Shown: one piece after another, positions 30,276 to 40,086 of the stretch
Layout: every line of letters begins with the position of its first letter
Numbering within the stretch: the stretch's first letter is position 1
Source: Forficula auricularia
Lineage: Eukaryota > Arthropoda > Insecta > Dermaptera > Forficulidae
Assembly (NCBI GenBank): GCA_024734495.1
Contig: JALMQS010000890.1
Coordinates: 1,054,001 to 1,118,000 of the forward strand
Reading direction: 5' to 3'
Length of the DNA: 64,000 nucleotides
The notes under the pieces: generated by a model
What the model was told of the DNA's origin: nothing
What the model saw: only the letters and a program-made list of their open reading frames with translations
Databases searched by the model: none
Translations under genes and position numbers: made by a program

Positions 30276-30730
30276 CTATTGAAGACATATGTATGGAGCA
30301 TAGCCATGTACGGGTGTGAAACCTGGACAATTGGAAAAGCGGAGAGAAAGAGATTGGAGGCTTTCGAAATGTGGTGCTACAGAAGAATGATGAATATCAA
30401 ATGGATGGATAAAATTACAAATGAAGAAGTTCTTGGAAGAATCGGAGAAAGAAGAACCTTGTGGAAGAGTCTGAAGAAGAGAAGAGGTCAGATGATGGGG
30501 CACACACTGAGACATGGGGGACTGCTTAGGGATATCTTGGAGGGGGAGGTGGGAAAGAAAAGGGGAAGGGGAAGAACCAGATTAGAATATTTCAACCAAA
30601 TAATTGGGGATATGGGATGCCAGACATTTAGAGAGGTTAAACAGCTGGCGGGGGACAGAGTCGAGTGGAGACGGATTGTTGCATCAAACCAGTCTTAGGA
30701 CTGTATACTCAATGATGATGATGATGAGCA
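30276..30730 (+). pseudogene. LINE (RTE-like) ORF2 C-terminus with GAT-repeat tail
   Basis: About 139 codons of uninterrupted frame: YGCETWTIGKAERKRLEAF, then MWCYRRMMNIKWMDKITNEEVL near residues 30-52, and GHTLRHGGLLRDILEG near 74-90, to a stop at 30696-30698. This is the thumb/C-terminal part of endonuclease-RT LINEs. After the stop comes TGTATACTCAATGATGATG, a short tandem-repeat tail as in RTE elements rather than poly-A. No disabling mutations in the surviving part, so a young but 5'-truncated insertion. Confidence 0.72.
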
Positions 30731-31446
30731 GATAGCAATCTGAGATTTAGATTCAACTTCCAAGGAGATGTGCCCTTCTGGTACGAAATTAAACATATCA
30801 AATATCCACCTGAATTGAATGACTAAACTCTATTTCGCTCCATCACAATTTCAACCTGCAGCTTTAGATAAATATCTTCAATTTCCTATCATTAAACTGG
30901 ATTAGATTATAAAAGTGAAATCTTTACCATAAAGAGTTTTTTCAAGTATTGTAATCGTGCATTAAAAAAAGTAGTACAATTAATCGTTCATATCTCGTAT
31001 ACGGTAAGTTGCAGAGCTTTGGGATTTGAAACTTAATCTATTTAAAGGCTTGAAATAGTACCACATGATTTTGGCTAAAATCAAAGATCCGGAAGTTTAC
31101 TTGAAGATTTTTGCTATTTTGGTATTTCTTAAAACGGCTTAAGAGAAAAACAAATTAAGGAATTTGAATGCAAAAAATTGGTATGATAATTCAAATAAGG
31201 GTGAAACTAATGTGAAAATCGTATGGTGTCCACACCAGTTGATTCCTTTGAAATTTGAGATTCTTCTATTGTAAATATCATATTTCTTAGATTTTTGTAG
31301 GAAAATTTCATTTTTAAAATTAATTTTTAACCACCCTCTCTTTCGGGTTATTATCTATCAATTTCACATGGTGTGCCATTGTCGAAAGATTGTATATATA
31401 AATTCTAAGTTTTACTTTTATATAAACTAAATTACTTGAAACACTT
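30731..31446. repeat. AT-rich DNA with a fragment shared with Helitron 4
   Basis: 30985-31110 repeats the Helitron 4 inner block (CGGTAAGTTGCAGAG, TTTGAAACTTAATCTAT, GTACCACA, GATTTTGGCTAAAAT). The remainder shows no supported feature. Confidence 0.4.
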
Positions 31447-31448
31447 TA

Positions 31449-31966
31449 CAGGGGTCAGCACTCGAAGTGTTACCAATTAAAAATGGTGTCATTTTATTAA
31501 TTTTCATTTTTTTTATTTAAAAACTTCAGTATATCGTAAAAACATTTCAAATTTTAAGAAAAATATATTGTATTGTTTGATGTAGCCACTTTTAGCGCGG
31601 ATAATAGCATCGAGTATGTCCAGGAAAGCTTCACACGCTGCACGAATGTGGTCTGATGGTATTTTGAGAAGAGCAATCTCTAAGTCGTTGACCGTCTGAT
31701 ATTTTTTAGTTAGTACTTTAACCTCAAGAATGGACCATATGGAAAAATCCATTGAGTCCGGGGAATATGCAGGCCATTGTTGGGAAGAAATGAAGCTGGG
31801 AGCTTTTTCTTGTAAAAAACGTTGGGTTTCATGGACTTTATGGGATCGTGCCGAGTCTTGTTGAAACGTCCAAAGGTTTTTAACAAATTGTTTACGTGCC
31901 CAAGGTACGAAAACATCGTTTAAAATCTTTTCACGGTAGATGGTAACACTTCGAGTGCCGATCCCG
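31449..31966 (-). mobile_element. Internally deleted mariner-like element (maT/DD37D-like)
   Basis: TIRs of about 25 bp (CAGGGGTCAGCACTCGAAG at left; CGGGATCGGCACTCGAAG inverted at right) with TA on both sides (31447-31448, 31967-31968). Between them lies only the C-terminal transposase part, directly abutting the right TIR, so the 5' two-thirds is gone. 518 bp. Confidence 0.82.
31513..31935 (-). pseudogene. mariner-family transposase, C-terminal fragment
   Basis: One open minus-strand frame. From the right TIR it reads YREKILNDVFVPWARKQ, then WTFQQDSARSHK with the second catalytic Asp, WPAYSPDSMDFSIWSILE with the third, and ends AACEAFLDILDAIIRAKSGYI. Thirty-five residues separate the two Asp. 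The family motif SPDLNPMD is shortened to SPDSMD, so the ancestral spacing would be 37, as in the DD37D (maT) group. The N-terminal DNA-binding region and first Asp are missing. Confidence 0.75.
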
Positions 31967-31968
31967 TA

Positions 31969-32999
31969 GAATTAATTGAAGTAATTCGCGTTGAAGTTAT
32001 GCAACCGATATCAGCGACGTACATCATATATACCCTACTCCTTTGGTTAGGATAATTTTTTGATACCAGTAGGTCTGAAAATACCTTCATTCATTATCAT
32101 GGAATTGTGTATAATGCAAAATTTCGTAGAAAACGTTCATAGGACAGGGCCGGACTTTGAATCCTACAAACTACGCGTCCTCATAAGCCGCCAAACCAGG
32201 AAAAATATTTTTATTGTTTTTTATTTGAAAAAATATTACTATTCACTCCATCAATAAGGTGAAATGGATAGGGATGTAATAATAAGGGTTTTTGTCAAAC
32301 ATTCTCTTTATAACATGAATTTTTGACAAACTACAGAAACAAGAAGTTTAGCCAATAATTCAAAACCCCGAGTTTAAATTTTAACCCTACATTAAGCCTC
32401 CTAAGGTAGTTCTTATTTAGGACTTGGGGGCTCAAAGTAGATTCTATTTCCATGTTAAATTAGGTCCGACTTTGGACAGCAAAATGGTACAAATTTTTCG
32501 TTTTACCATTTTGGATTTCAAAGTCGGTTCTGATAGGAATAAAAATTCAGAGCCTATTTTGGACCCCTATAACATATTGGATCATAATAAAAACATTAAA
32601 TAAATAAATAATATTAATAAATAATAATAATAATTATTATATTGTCTTTATTTTTTTTACATAGTTTCCGGGTTATTTACCCAAGGCAAAAATTTATTTA
32701 CAAAAGTTGTTATTTAGATATTTACAATTGAATGAATGTGAAGATGTAATTTATGGCTTTATGGATGGAAACCAAAATACATGACAATCACCCGGGTGGT
32801 TCACTAGAGACTTTTTGGAATGAAATATTTTTATCATCGAATAATTAGCATATGTTAATATGATATCCTTGTCGTGTTTGATTGATGCCAATAATAGATA
32901 ACTATAGATATTCTTTAAGGGAAACATACCAAAATACTTCTTTTGAAGAAAATTGCAATTATAATAATTAAAAGTATTTTGCCTAGCTCTCACTTTAAC
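31969..32999. other. No recognisable feature
   Basis: AT-rich DNA with a TAA-type simple repeat at about 32595-32640. ORFs at 32060 and 32751-32993 show no recognisable product. Confidence 0.35.
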
Positions 33000-33014
33000 C
33001 TATGTAGTAGAGTA

Positions 33015-33820
33015 GAAAAAAAACTGATATGGCCATTGGCCATCCACATGACTTTACCATACACCTGTGTCCTATCTTATAGTTAATATTGAATTAAAAA
33101 AATTTATAATTATTTACGAAAGAACCCCTCTTAATTTTGGACCCAATAGCAATTAATAATATCTCCATTTAATTATGAGACGATTCTATTAGAAATATAA
33201 ACTTTCTTCGATTTTTGCTTGACAATATTATTGACCCCCGCCCCACACTTAATTTCACATAGTGAGTCATTTTCATAAGGTTGTATAGGGTTCATGTGCA
33301 AAATTTAATCTTCCATTAAAGGCTCTAAAGCTTATATTGATAATTTTAATTTTTTGAATCCCCTCCCTTACAATTTTGGCCCCCGAAAAAATTAATAACT
33401 CTCTTTTCTCAGATTTTTTACTTTGGAAATCTTATAATTTTAATTTTTGGTTCGATTTCTATCAAAATCTACTTGCTCTTAATCTCAATGCACCAAAACT
33501 ACATGTCAAATTCGGTTTTGATATTTACTCTATTTATTGAGCTAGTGTGTTCACAAAAATTTGATAACGTACGCACGTACTAACTAACAGACATTTTGAT
33601 AAACCATTTAATATCTCAAAAAATACAATTTTTTCGATGTTCACTTATTAGGCCTTTTTTGTAGACCGAAATGCGATAGTTTGGCCCAATTTTTTTTAAT
33701 CATAATAGTTTCATCCGTTTTGAGATATTTTGAAAAAACGAATCAATAAAAAAACTTTTTTCATACACGATTACAATATTTGACCAAATACCCTGTTTGG
33801 TAAAGTAAAAAATTAACGCT
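33015..33820 (-). repeat. CTTTACCATACA repeat, near-complete copy
   Basis: Left end GACTTTACCATACACC (33050) and right end, inverted, CTTTACCAAACAGGGTA (33805). Inner blocks match, inverted, those of 36255-36890 and parallel 57466-58376. Probably a TIR-type DNA transposon remnant of about 0.75 kb. No transposase seen. Confidence 0.6.
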
Positions 33821-35039
33821 TTATTTATGAAACCACGTCATATTCGAACTATCCAACCTTTCCAACATATTTAAAAAACGTTAAAATGTAGCCCTATAAC
33901 CCCTGGTTTATAAACTTGTGGCAAATCTCTATTCACTACTGGTAAACTCCTATCTCTACATGATATTTCTCTCTTCCTTTTTCAACATTTTACTAAAAAA
34001 GATAACCATATAAAGCAAACGCAAAAAATAAAATATTTTATGTTGTCTGGATGCAAAGAAAGAAAAAAATGAGTATGAAATATCGAAGGGAAAAAGATAC
34101 TCTATCAATTTATAGTTTGTTTTATATTTACGAGTATATCCTATACAAGCCACGATCTACTTTATCCACCTTTCACGAATTAGTGGCTTATAAAAAATAT
34201 ATATCAAATATTTTTAAGATATGTCTCTTAAAGTTGAAATATACACACAGCTATAAATACCAAATGCTTATAAGTTATATTTTTTCTCATTTTCTGATAT
34301 ATAATCAAATTCAAGGTGGATTGGTTTTGGTAAATCTCAAATAGAAGGTATATTTAGATATTGACTGTTGTTTTAAGAGAGTTCGAGACAGCTTATCTAA
34401 CTGGTAGGTCTTTGAAAAAATCTTTTGTATTTCTGCAGAGTGACAACGTCTGTCTACTAAATTTTTTAATAAAAAAATTGTTAATAATGAGGTTAATTTC
34501 GAATACAAATCTTTCATTTGATAATATTAATAAAAAGAATATTGAGATAATTTTTTTCTCATTATAAAAACATTTAATTAACACAAAAACGATTTCAAGA
34601 CATAGAGATTGAATTCTACCCTAGTGCTTTTGTTCTATTCTGTTGGCTGCAAATAACTTTTTATTTTTACATTTATGAATAACTAATTAACTAGACTGTC
34701 AAATCTATTAAAAAATGTATCATTCGATTCATAAAAGTTTAATTATTGATCTGTATAAATTTGTTGAAAATGGTATAATTTGTATAGAAGTTATAGCCCT
34801 TTTAAAAGCTCGGTCCATTTACTTCCATGTTAAAAGGACAATTTTAAATAATTTATTTCTCGGTAATGAGATAGACGATCAACTTCAAATTTCGGGAATA
34901 AATATTTAATATATCAATGATTCTATAGTAAAAATTTGAGAATTTTCTAAATAAAAATGATAAATAGTCACGAACCACCTTAATTTAAAGCTTAATTTAA
35001 TATTATTATTATTAACATTTTAGTCCATAATCTGTAAGG
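33821..35039. other. No recognisable feature
   Basis: AT-rich. Several overlapping ORFs of 60-97 codons on both strands have low-complexity, AT-driven composition and no known motif. None is supported as a gene. Confidence 0.35.
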
Positions 35040-35140
35040 CTTATAATGGGAATTAAGGGCAAGTTTTTTGTGTGATTTTTTTATTTTTTAACGAACGTTT
35101 CGCCGACTTTGACGACTTCTTCAGGGTTTCAAAGGGTCAA
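35040..35140 (-). mobile_element. Hammerhead element fragment
   Basis: A single arm of the family also seen at 5985-6065 (shared AATGGGAATTAAGG and CAAGTTTTTTGTGTGATTT). Contains an intact minus-strand ribozyme. No TSD recognised. Confidence 0.6.
35084..35134 (-). ncRNA. Hammerhead ribozyme, intact core, ACGU helix III
   Basis: Minus strand: CUGAAGA (plus 35118-35124), extra A, stem II GUCG/CGGC with loop UCAAAGU, GAA (35099-35101), ACGU palindrome, U. Helix I flanks AAACC and CGUU pair only partly. Confidence 0.65.
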
Positions 35141-35279
35141 TGAAAGAACCTCGGTGTATATTAAAATTATTTTTAATTGCATTTACATTCAAAACTTTGT
35201 GGCCAGTGATACGTCTTGATGATGGTCTTAGTGGGTCTAACGTTGGTAAACATATAAATTAAGTTTTATTTCAATTTTA

Positions 35280-35396
35280 TTTTATTTTGGCTGAGATTAA
35301 AAATCGACCTTTTTACCTTTATTTAAAATTAAAAATAATATATCGATTTCAACTAAATCAAAAAATTACCGAGCATCTCTGGGTGTTCCAGGTTCT
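35280..35396 (+). mobile_element. Helitron 3'-end fragment
   Basis: Shares AAAATCGACCTTTTTA, AAAATTAAAAATAA and the terminal ACCGAGCATCTCTGGGTG-TTCCAGG with Helitron 1 (13510-13620). It ends TTCTAT, a mutated CTRR. The 5' part is missing. Confidence 0.6.
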
Positions 35397-35662
35397 ATTT
35401 GTGGAACACTTATTCACTTTGCGAGGAAAATAGTTTGGTAAACTTTAATCGAATCGTCGACAAAAGAAAATTAAATTTTTATTTTCATGATTTCCTCCCC
35501 ATTGATTGTATCTAATTTATAATAATTCAGTCACGCATTTATTTTATTAAAAATAAAATTTGTCATGTCTTGAAAACATCTCGTATCTACATACATTTTA
35601 TCCGATACGTATACATAAAAATATCAATGTTTTAAAAAAGTTTCTGATATCAGGCCATTTCA

Positions 35663-36058
35663 GCGCTGAACCCTGGTGTAACAACCCTGAATTAGAGGGT
35701 CTTTAAATTCAACATTAAACCTAATTATACAAAAACGATCAAGATAACGTACAACATCAAAGATCCTATTAGAAATGTTTAATTTAATGTCAAAAGAGGC
35801 TTGCTTGGCTTCATCCCCTGAGGAATCGAATCCAAGTGCTAAATCGTTAACCGGGCTATTGGATATCATTTGAGACAAAGCTCCCTTGACATTTAGGACC
35901 AGCTTAGAAATTCCAGCTGAAATGCACTGACCCTTTATCGAAAATTTTCTCTTGAGACTGATACAGTTTAAAACTTTTGACATTAAATCAAACCAATAAG
36001 ATCTTTGATATGCCATGTGTAAATTATTTTTCGTAAAATTATATATGTATATATTCAT
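35663..36058 (-). CDS. Unidentified 132-codon ORF
   Basis: Starts at 36058 and ends at 35663. After an AT-biased N-terminus (MNIYIYNFTKNNL) the rest has a more ordinary amino-acid mix (KGQCISAGISKLVLNVKGAL, residues 43-62; ALGFDSSGDEAKQASFDIKL, 73-92; ending GCYTRVQR), and GC content is slightly above the neighbours. I recognise no family, and no splice sites or partner exons are clear. It could be a transposon remnant, a diverged exon or chance. Listed because the composition is better than that of other ORFs of its size. Confidence 0.25.
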
Positions 36059-36229
36059 TATTTTATAGTTTAATCACTTATTACTCTATTAAGCATCTAA
36101 TTCTGAAACTGTTTTCTATTGATTATAGATATGGCTCATTCAATTCAGTGAAAATCAATGGTTTTTTTTATTAAATTTATAATAATCAACTACACTAATG
36201 ATTTGGATTGACTCGAAATAAATATACCG

Positions 36230-36887
36230 GATGTGTCATCTGTTTACTTTTACTTTTTTTTACTTTACCATACAGGGTATAGTCAAGTATTGTAATCGTG
36301 CATGAAAAAAGTGCTTTGTTCCTTCGTTTTTTCGAAATATCTCAAAAACGGCTTAAACTATTTTGATTTAAAAAATTGGGCGAAACCATGGAATTTCGCT
36401 CTACAAAAAAGCTTTAATAAGTGAGCATCGAAAAAATTATGTTTTTCGAGATAATAATTGTTTTGTCAAAATGTCTGTTTGTCAGGTTGCCTGGTTGTTA
36501 GTCTGTGCGTTACCAAATTTTTGTGGACGAGCTAGCTCAAAAACTAGTGTGAATATCGAAACCAAATTTCACACGTAATTTTGGTCCATTGAGATTAAGA
36601 GCTGATTAGATTTTGGTGCATATCGACCCAAAATTAAGGGGGTTGGAGGGGGCGTTAAAAATTAAAAATCTAGGCCATTTGAGCAAACTCAACCAAATTT
36701 TATATACATAATCAGTGGGACCCCAGAAGTCTAAAAATTCAAAAATTAACCGCCCAAAAGGGAGGGGTTGTATGGTCAAAATTGAAAATATAGGCTCTTG
36801 TACCAAACTCAACAAAATTTTGTATATATAATCAGTGGGCTCCCAGGAGTTTAAAAACGGAAAAACTAACCCCTGCCCTACATGAAT
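36230..36887 (+). repeat. CTTTACCATACA repeat, left part, split by the PLE
   Basis: From TTTACTTTACCATACAGGGT (36260) through GTAATCGTGCATGAAAA, GCGTTACCAAATTTTTGTGG and the AATTTCACACG block, then the AAAATTCTAGCCC-type block shared with the foldback MITEs. It resumes at 43198 and ends GTATGGTAAAG (43253). The PLE dimer inserted here. Confidence 0.65.
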
Positions 36888-37032
36888 ATAAATAATTTTA
36901 GATAGAGTACTATGATGTTTTATTATTCAATATTTGTTCTTAAATGAGGCTAATTAAAACCATGAGAACAGTTAGAATGTTCTCGTAAGGAGAAAAGACT
37001 TAAAAAAACAAAATCTTTTATGTCCTTATCAA

Positions 37033-37100
37033 TCTTTTTATTTTAAAACTGGGAGACAGTTTCGGCCGACACTCTCAAGCCATCATCAGTCTAAAAAGTA
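37033..37100 (-). ncRNA. Hammerhead ribozyme of the left PLE copy
   Basis: Minus-strand equivalent of the 43.04-kb site: CUGAUGA (plus 37083-37089), extra U, GGCU/GGCC stem II, GAA (37061-37063), helix III ACUG/CAGU with its own loop, U. Identical to its partner in all core positions. Confidence 0.82.
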
Positions 37101-37800
37101 CAAATACATAAACCTTACAATTGCAAATACAAATCAAGAAACAAATATATATAAAGATCAGTTCACTCACCCTCAGTTTTCAATAGTACATTGGTAATAT
37201 TATTTTTATTTTTACATTTTCTTTGCAATTCAGCAAAATTCCAACATCTGTTGTTATAGATGAGAGTAACAAATGCAATTCTATAAAATTGAAAAAATAT
37301 ATAAAGACATTTTTTCTTTTTCTTTGTCATATTATTTAAAATTAGGTTCATTATTTGAAATGCTCTCTCACCTTGATTACCAATCACACATTTGTTTTTA
37401 TTATAGCACAAAATTCTTTTAAAATACAATTGTAACATTCAATTATTTACATTCACAATATTCTCCCGTGTCAAATCTTAGGACAAATTATAATTTTTCA
37501 CTCTTTGATCAATTCAATTACATTCTATATAAAACTTTTCTATTTTTAATATAAAAATAAAAATAGTGTATGACGTTATACCAGCTGCCAACACAATTAA
37601 ATTAAAACCCCAGTCTTCAAAAACAAAAATTCATACAAAACAAGATATACAACATTAACAATTTTCAACAAAGGTACTATAATTATACAGTTACCATCAA
37701 ACAGCAGAGAGCAAAACCTCAGGAAAAGTCAACACACTACACCGCTCCCAAAAAATCACACTCAGGAAACAACCAACTTATTTTTATGAACATATACAAT

Positions 37801-38934
37801 TCAGCTTATTAGTTTGCTTATTAGGTCGCTATAGTATCGGACATTGTTCTCAGTGTCTACTTTAAAGTTGACTACTTTGTCTCTATTCCTCAGAATGTGT
37901 AGGGATTCTTTCATCTTACGTATGAAATCATCCCTCTCCCTGCACAATATAGAGACATCATTAAAATCAAACTCATGATTTGAGTCAATTGCGTGAATGG
38001 CCAATGCAGATATTAATTTGCCCTTTACTACCGATTTGTCATGTTCAATGACCCTTGTCCTTAGCATTCTCTTTGTTTCTCCTATGTATGTTCTATCACA
38101 GTCTTTGCATTTTATCTCATATACGACATTGTTTTCATTATAAACATCCTTGACAGTTGGAACCCGATACAAAGATAACAGGGGTTTTACAGGGCGTTTA
38201 GCCAGCATTACACCTGCCACCCTAAACATTCTCACTATCATATCGGTTAATATTGGTACGTATGTTAACGACCCCATGAATCTCAATGGATTTTCTTGTA
38301 TTTTTCTTTTTTTCCACTCTTTAACATAGTATCTTCTTCTTAGATTTTCCACCAACTCTCTCGGATAACCATTCTGTACACATTTAATGGTGAAATCATT
38401 CAAATTTTTTTGAAGAAAAGAAGAATGAGATATCCGCCATATTCTATTTATTTCACCATATATGATAGATATTTTTTGTGCTAAAGGATGATATGAGTTA
38501 TACTTAATCATCCTATTGGATTTGGATGGTTTTGTATATAAATCCGTAATAATTTCATGCCCTGATTTAATTAGTAAGGTATCCAAGAAAGGTAGCTGAC
38601 TATTATTTTCGACTTCTGCATTAAACTTTATATTGCTATTATAGCCGTTGAGTAATTCCAACGTTACAGGGATAAGTTCACGTTTCATAGCTGAGACCGA
38701 ATCATCCACATATATATAGTAAAAGGGCAAATTTAGTGGGGCTATGATCCTATCAAACACATCATCCATCACCACATTTGCGATCAAGGGCGACAAAATA
38801 GCTCCCATTGGGAGTCCTTTAACCTGTGTGTAGATTATGCTATCATAAGTAAAATAATTCTCTCTCAAACACATGGCCAAACCTTCCATAAACATATCCT
38901 TATCCAAATGTGTACATTCTTTATGTCTTCCCAC
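37801..38934 (-). CDS. PLE polyprotein, C-terminal part (RT palm to GIY-YIG), left copy
   Basis: 377 codons in one frame. It begins just after a lesion, with THLDKDMFMEGLAM at residues 8-21. It keeps the RT G-box VKGLPMGAILSP (39-50), the catalytic YVDD (near 75), LPFLDTLLIK (near 113), the KEWKKRKIQENPL linker, and the full GIY-YIG endonuclease (VYEIKCKDCDRTYIGETKR near 272-290, then RVIEH). Here the linker frame is continuous, with a run of 7 A residues. Together with the N-terminal piece at 39766-40002 it represents one PLE protein broken by lesions between about 38935 and 39765. The internal segment is recognisable but frameshifted. Confidence 0.85.
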   Translation of the reverse strand: MGRHKECTHLDKDMFMEGLAMCLRENYFTYDSIIYTQVKGLPMGAILSPLIANVVMDDVFDRIIAPLNLPFYYIYVDDSVSAMKRELIPVTLELLNGYNSNIKFNAEVENNSQLPFLDTLLIKSGHEIITDLYTKPSKSNRMIKYNSYHPLAQKISIIYGEINRIWRISHSSFLQKNLNDFTIKCVQNGYPRELVENLRRRYYVKEWKKRKIQENPLRFMGSLTYVPILTDMIVRMFRVAGVMLAKRPVKPLLSLYRVPTVKDVYNENNVVYEIKCKDCDRTYIGETKRMLRTRVIEHDKSVVKGKLISALAIHAIDSNHEFDFNDVSILCRERDDFIRKMKESLHILRNRDKVVNFKVDTENNVRYYSDLISKLIS

Positions 38935-39765
38935 CTGCAGTCCAAGATATTTAACGCCAAATTAACTTCAATCGATCCAAACATATCTTCCACGTCAAAT
39001 GAGACAACACTTCATTTCCTGTTAATTTTGTCATTTCTATCTTTGAGATTAGATCAAAAGAATTTATTATTCTTTGCTGTTCGTTGTAATAGCCTTCAAA
39101 ATTCTAGAAAAAAACTTGCTTAAGCCATTGATAGAGAACCCACAGATGACACAATTATCCTCAAAAGGCATTTCAGATTTGTGGGCTTTTACCAAGGCAT
39201 ACATTTTAGATGGTGTTGGTGTACTAGATTTCATATTGTTGTAAGCTTTCTTATCAATAATCTTCTAAAGACAAAAGTTGTCCCAGATATTTATTAACTT
39301 TTTTCTGTAACGACGCCAAGATGTCAAACCTGCAACTTGAAACTTATCATTGTTAGTTAACAACTGTTTCACTTTACAATGGTACTCATGTCTATTCATT
39401 ACAACTGTTATATTTGACGGTCTGATAGTAAGATCTGTATTTCTTCTATATTATCATGTATGTATTTTTGCGTAACTTATATCCTAGCACACCGCTTCTA
39501 TGGTTGGAGAAAAATTATGTAAATAGTCGTTCAATAAATTGTTCATCCTAGATCGCTTGGTCTCTTTCCATTTCGGCCGTATGTTCTCAATTGTTCTCAT
39601 TCACAAACCAAATCAAAAATCTATTGTTAGGAGACTACTCACTAGAAACATATGAAAATTTATTTCCATAACTTAAAATCTTTGTACTTTTGCGCACATT
39701 AACACAACATTAACCACATCTGATATATTTCAACATCGTCATACTCTCGTTTTGTCTAACATCAT
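38935..39765 (-). pseudogene. Frameshifted middle of the left PLE ORF
   Basis: The nucleotide sequence follows the right copy (40325-41215) but carries several small indels and substitutions that break the frame, covering the region before the RT palm. Examples are at 39265, where the right copy has TCTTTAGAG, and around 39410-39480. The left copy therefore cannot make a full protein. Confidence 0.8.
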
Positions 39766-40002
39766 CTAAATTAAACCTTTTAAAATCTTTATCTTGTTCT
39801 TAACTCGCTGTATATCTCTGCTATACTGTCTTTCATAATAAATCTCAAAAAACGACTGTAAAGAATTATATAAATGCGGGTTCGTATTACTTTCAATTCT
39901 CGACCACAATCGCCCTATCGACACATATATGTATTCTTCCTCCAAATGTGCCTCACCTATCTCTGAACTCAACATGGTTATCTTCAATCTATCCAATTGC
40001 AT
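39766..40002 (-). pseudogene. PLE polyprotein, N-terminal part, left copy
   Basis: Seventy-five codons identical to the N-terminus of the right copy (MQLDRLKITMLSSEIG..), then a frame change at KILK. 5' end of the broken left ORF. Confidence 0.82.
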
Positions 40003-40086
40003 ACTGAAAACTTGTGAATATTTAATGTTTGTTATGTTTGTTATGCGGTCCCAATAACAAACATTAAATATTCACAAGTTTTCAGT
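40003..40086. repeat. Palindrome centre of the PLE dimer
   Basis: Arms ACTTGTGAATATTTAATG and its inverse flank a spacer of about 18 bases (TTTGTTATGCGGTCCC) that has no inverted partner. There is no separate promoter or long 5' UTR here: the two copies are joined at or close to their 5' truncation point, just upstream of the ATGs. Confidence 0.8.

Noticed and set aside
31860..31880. GAAACGTC at 31870, like a hammerhead 3' half
   Set aside because: It lies inside the mariner transposase fragment, with no CUGANGA box or stem II next to it.
33956..34909. Cluster of ORFs up to 97 codons
   Set aside because: AT-rich chance frames on both strands. No recognisable motif and no repeat conservation.
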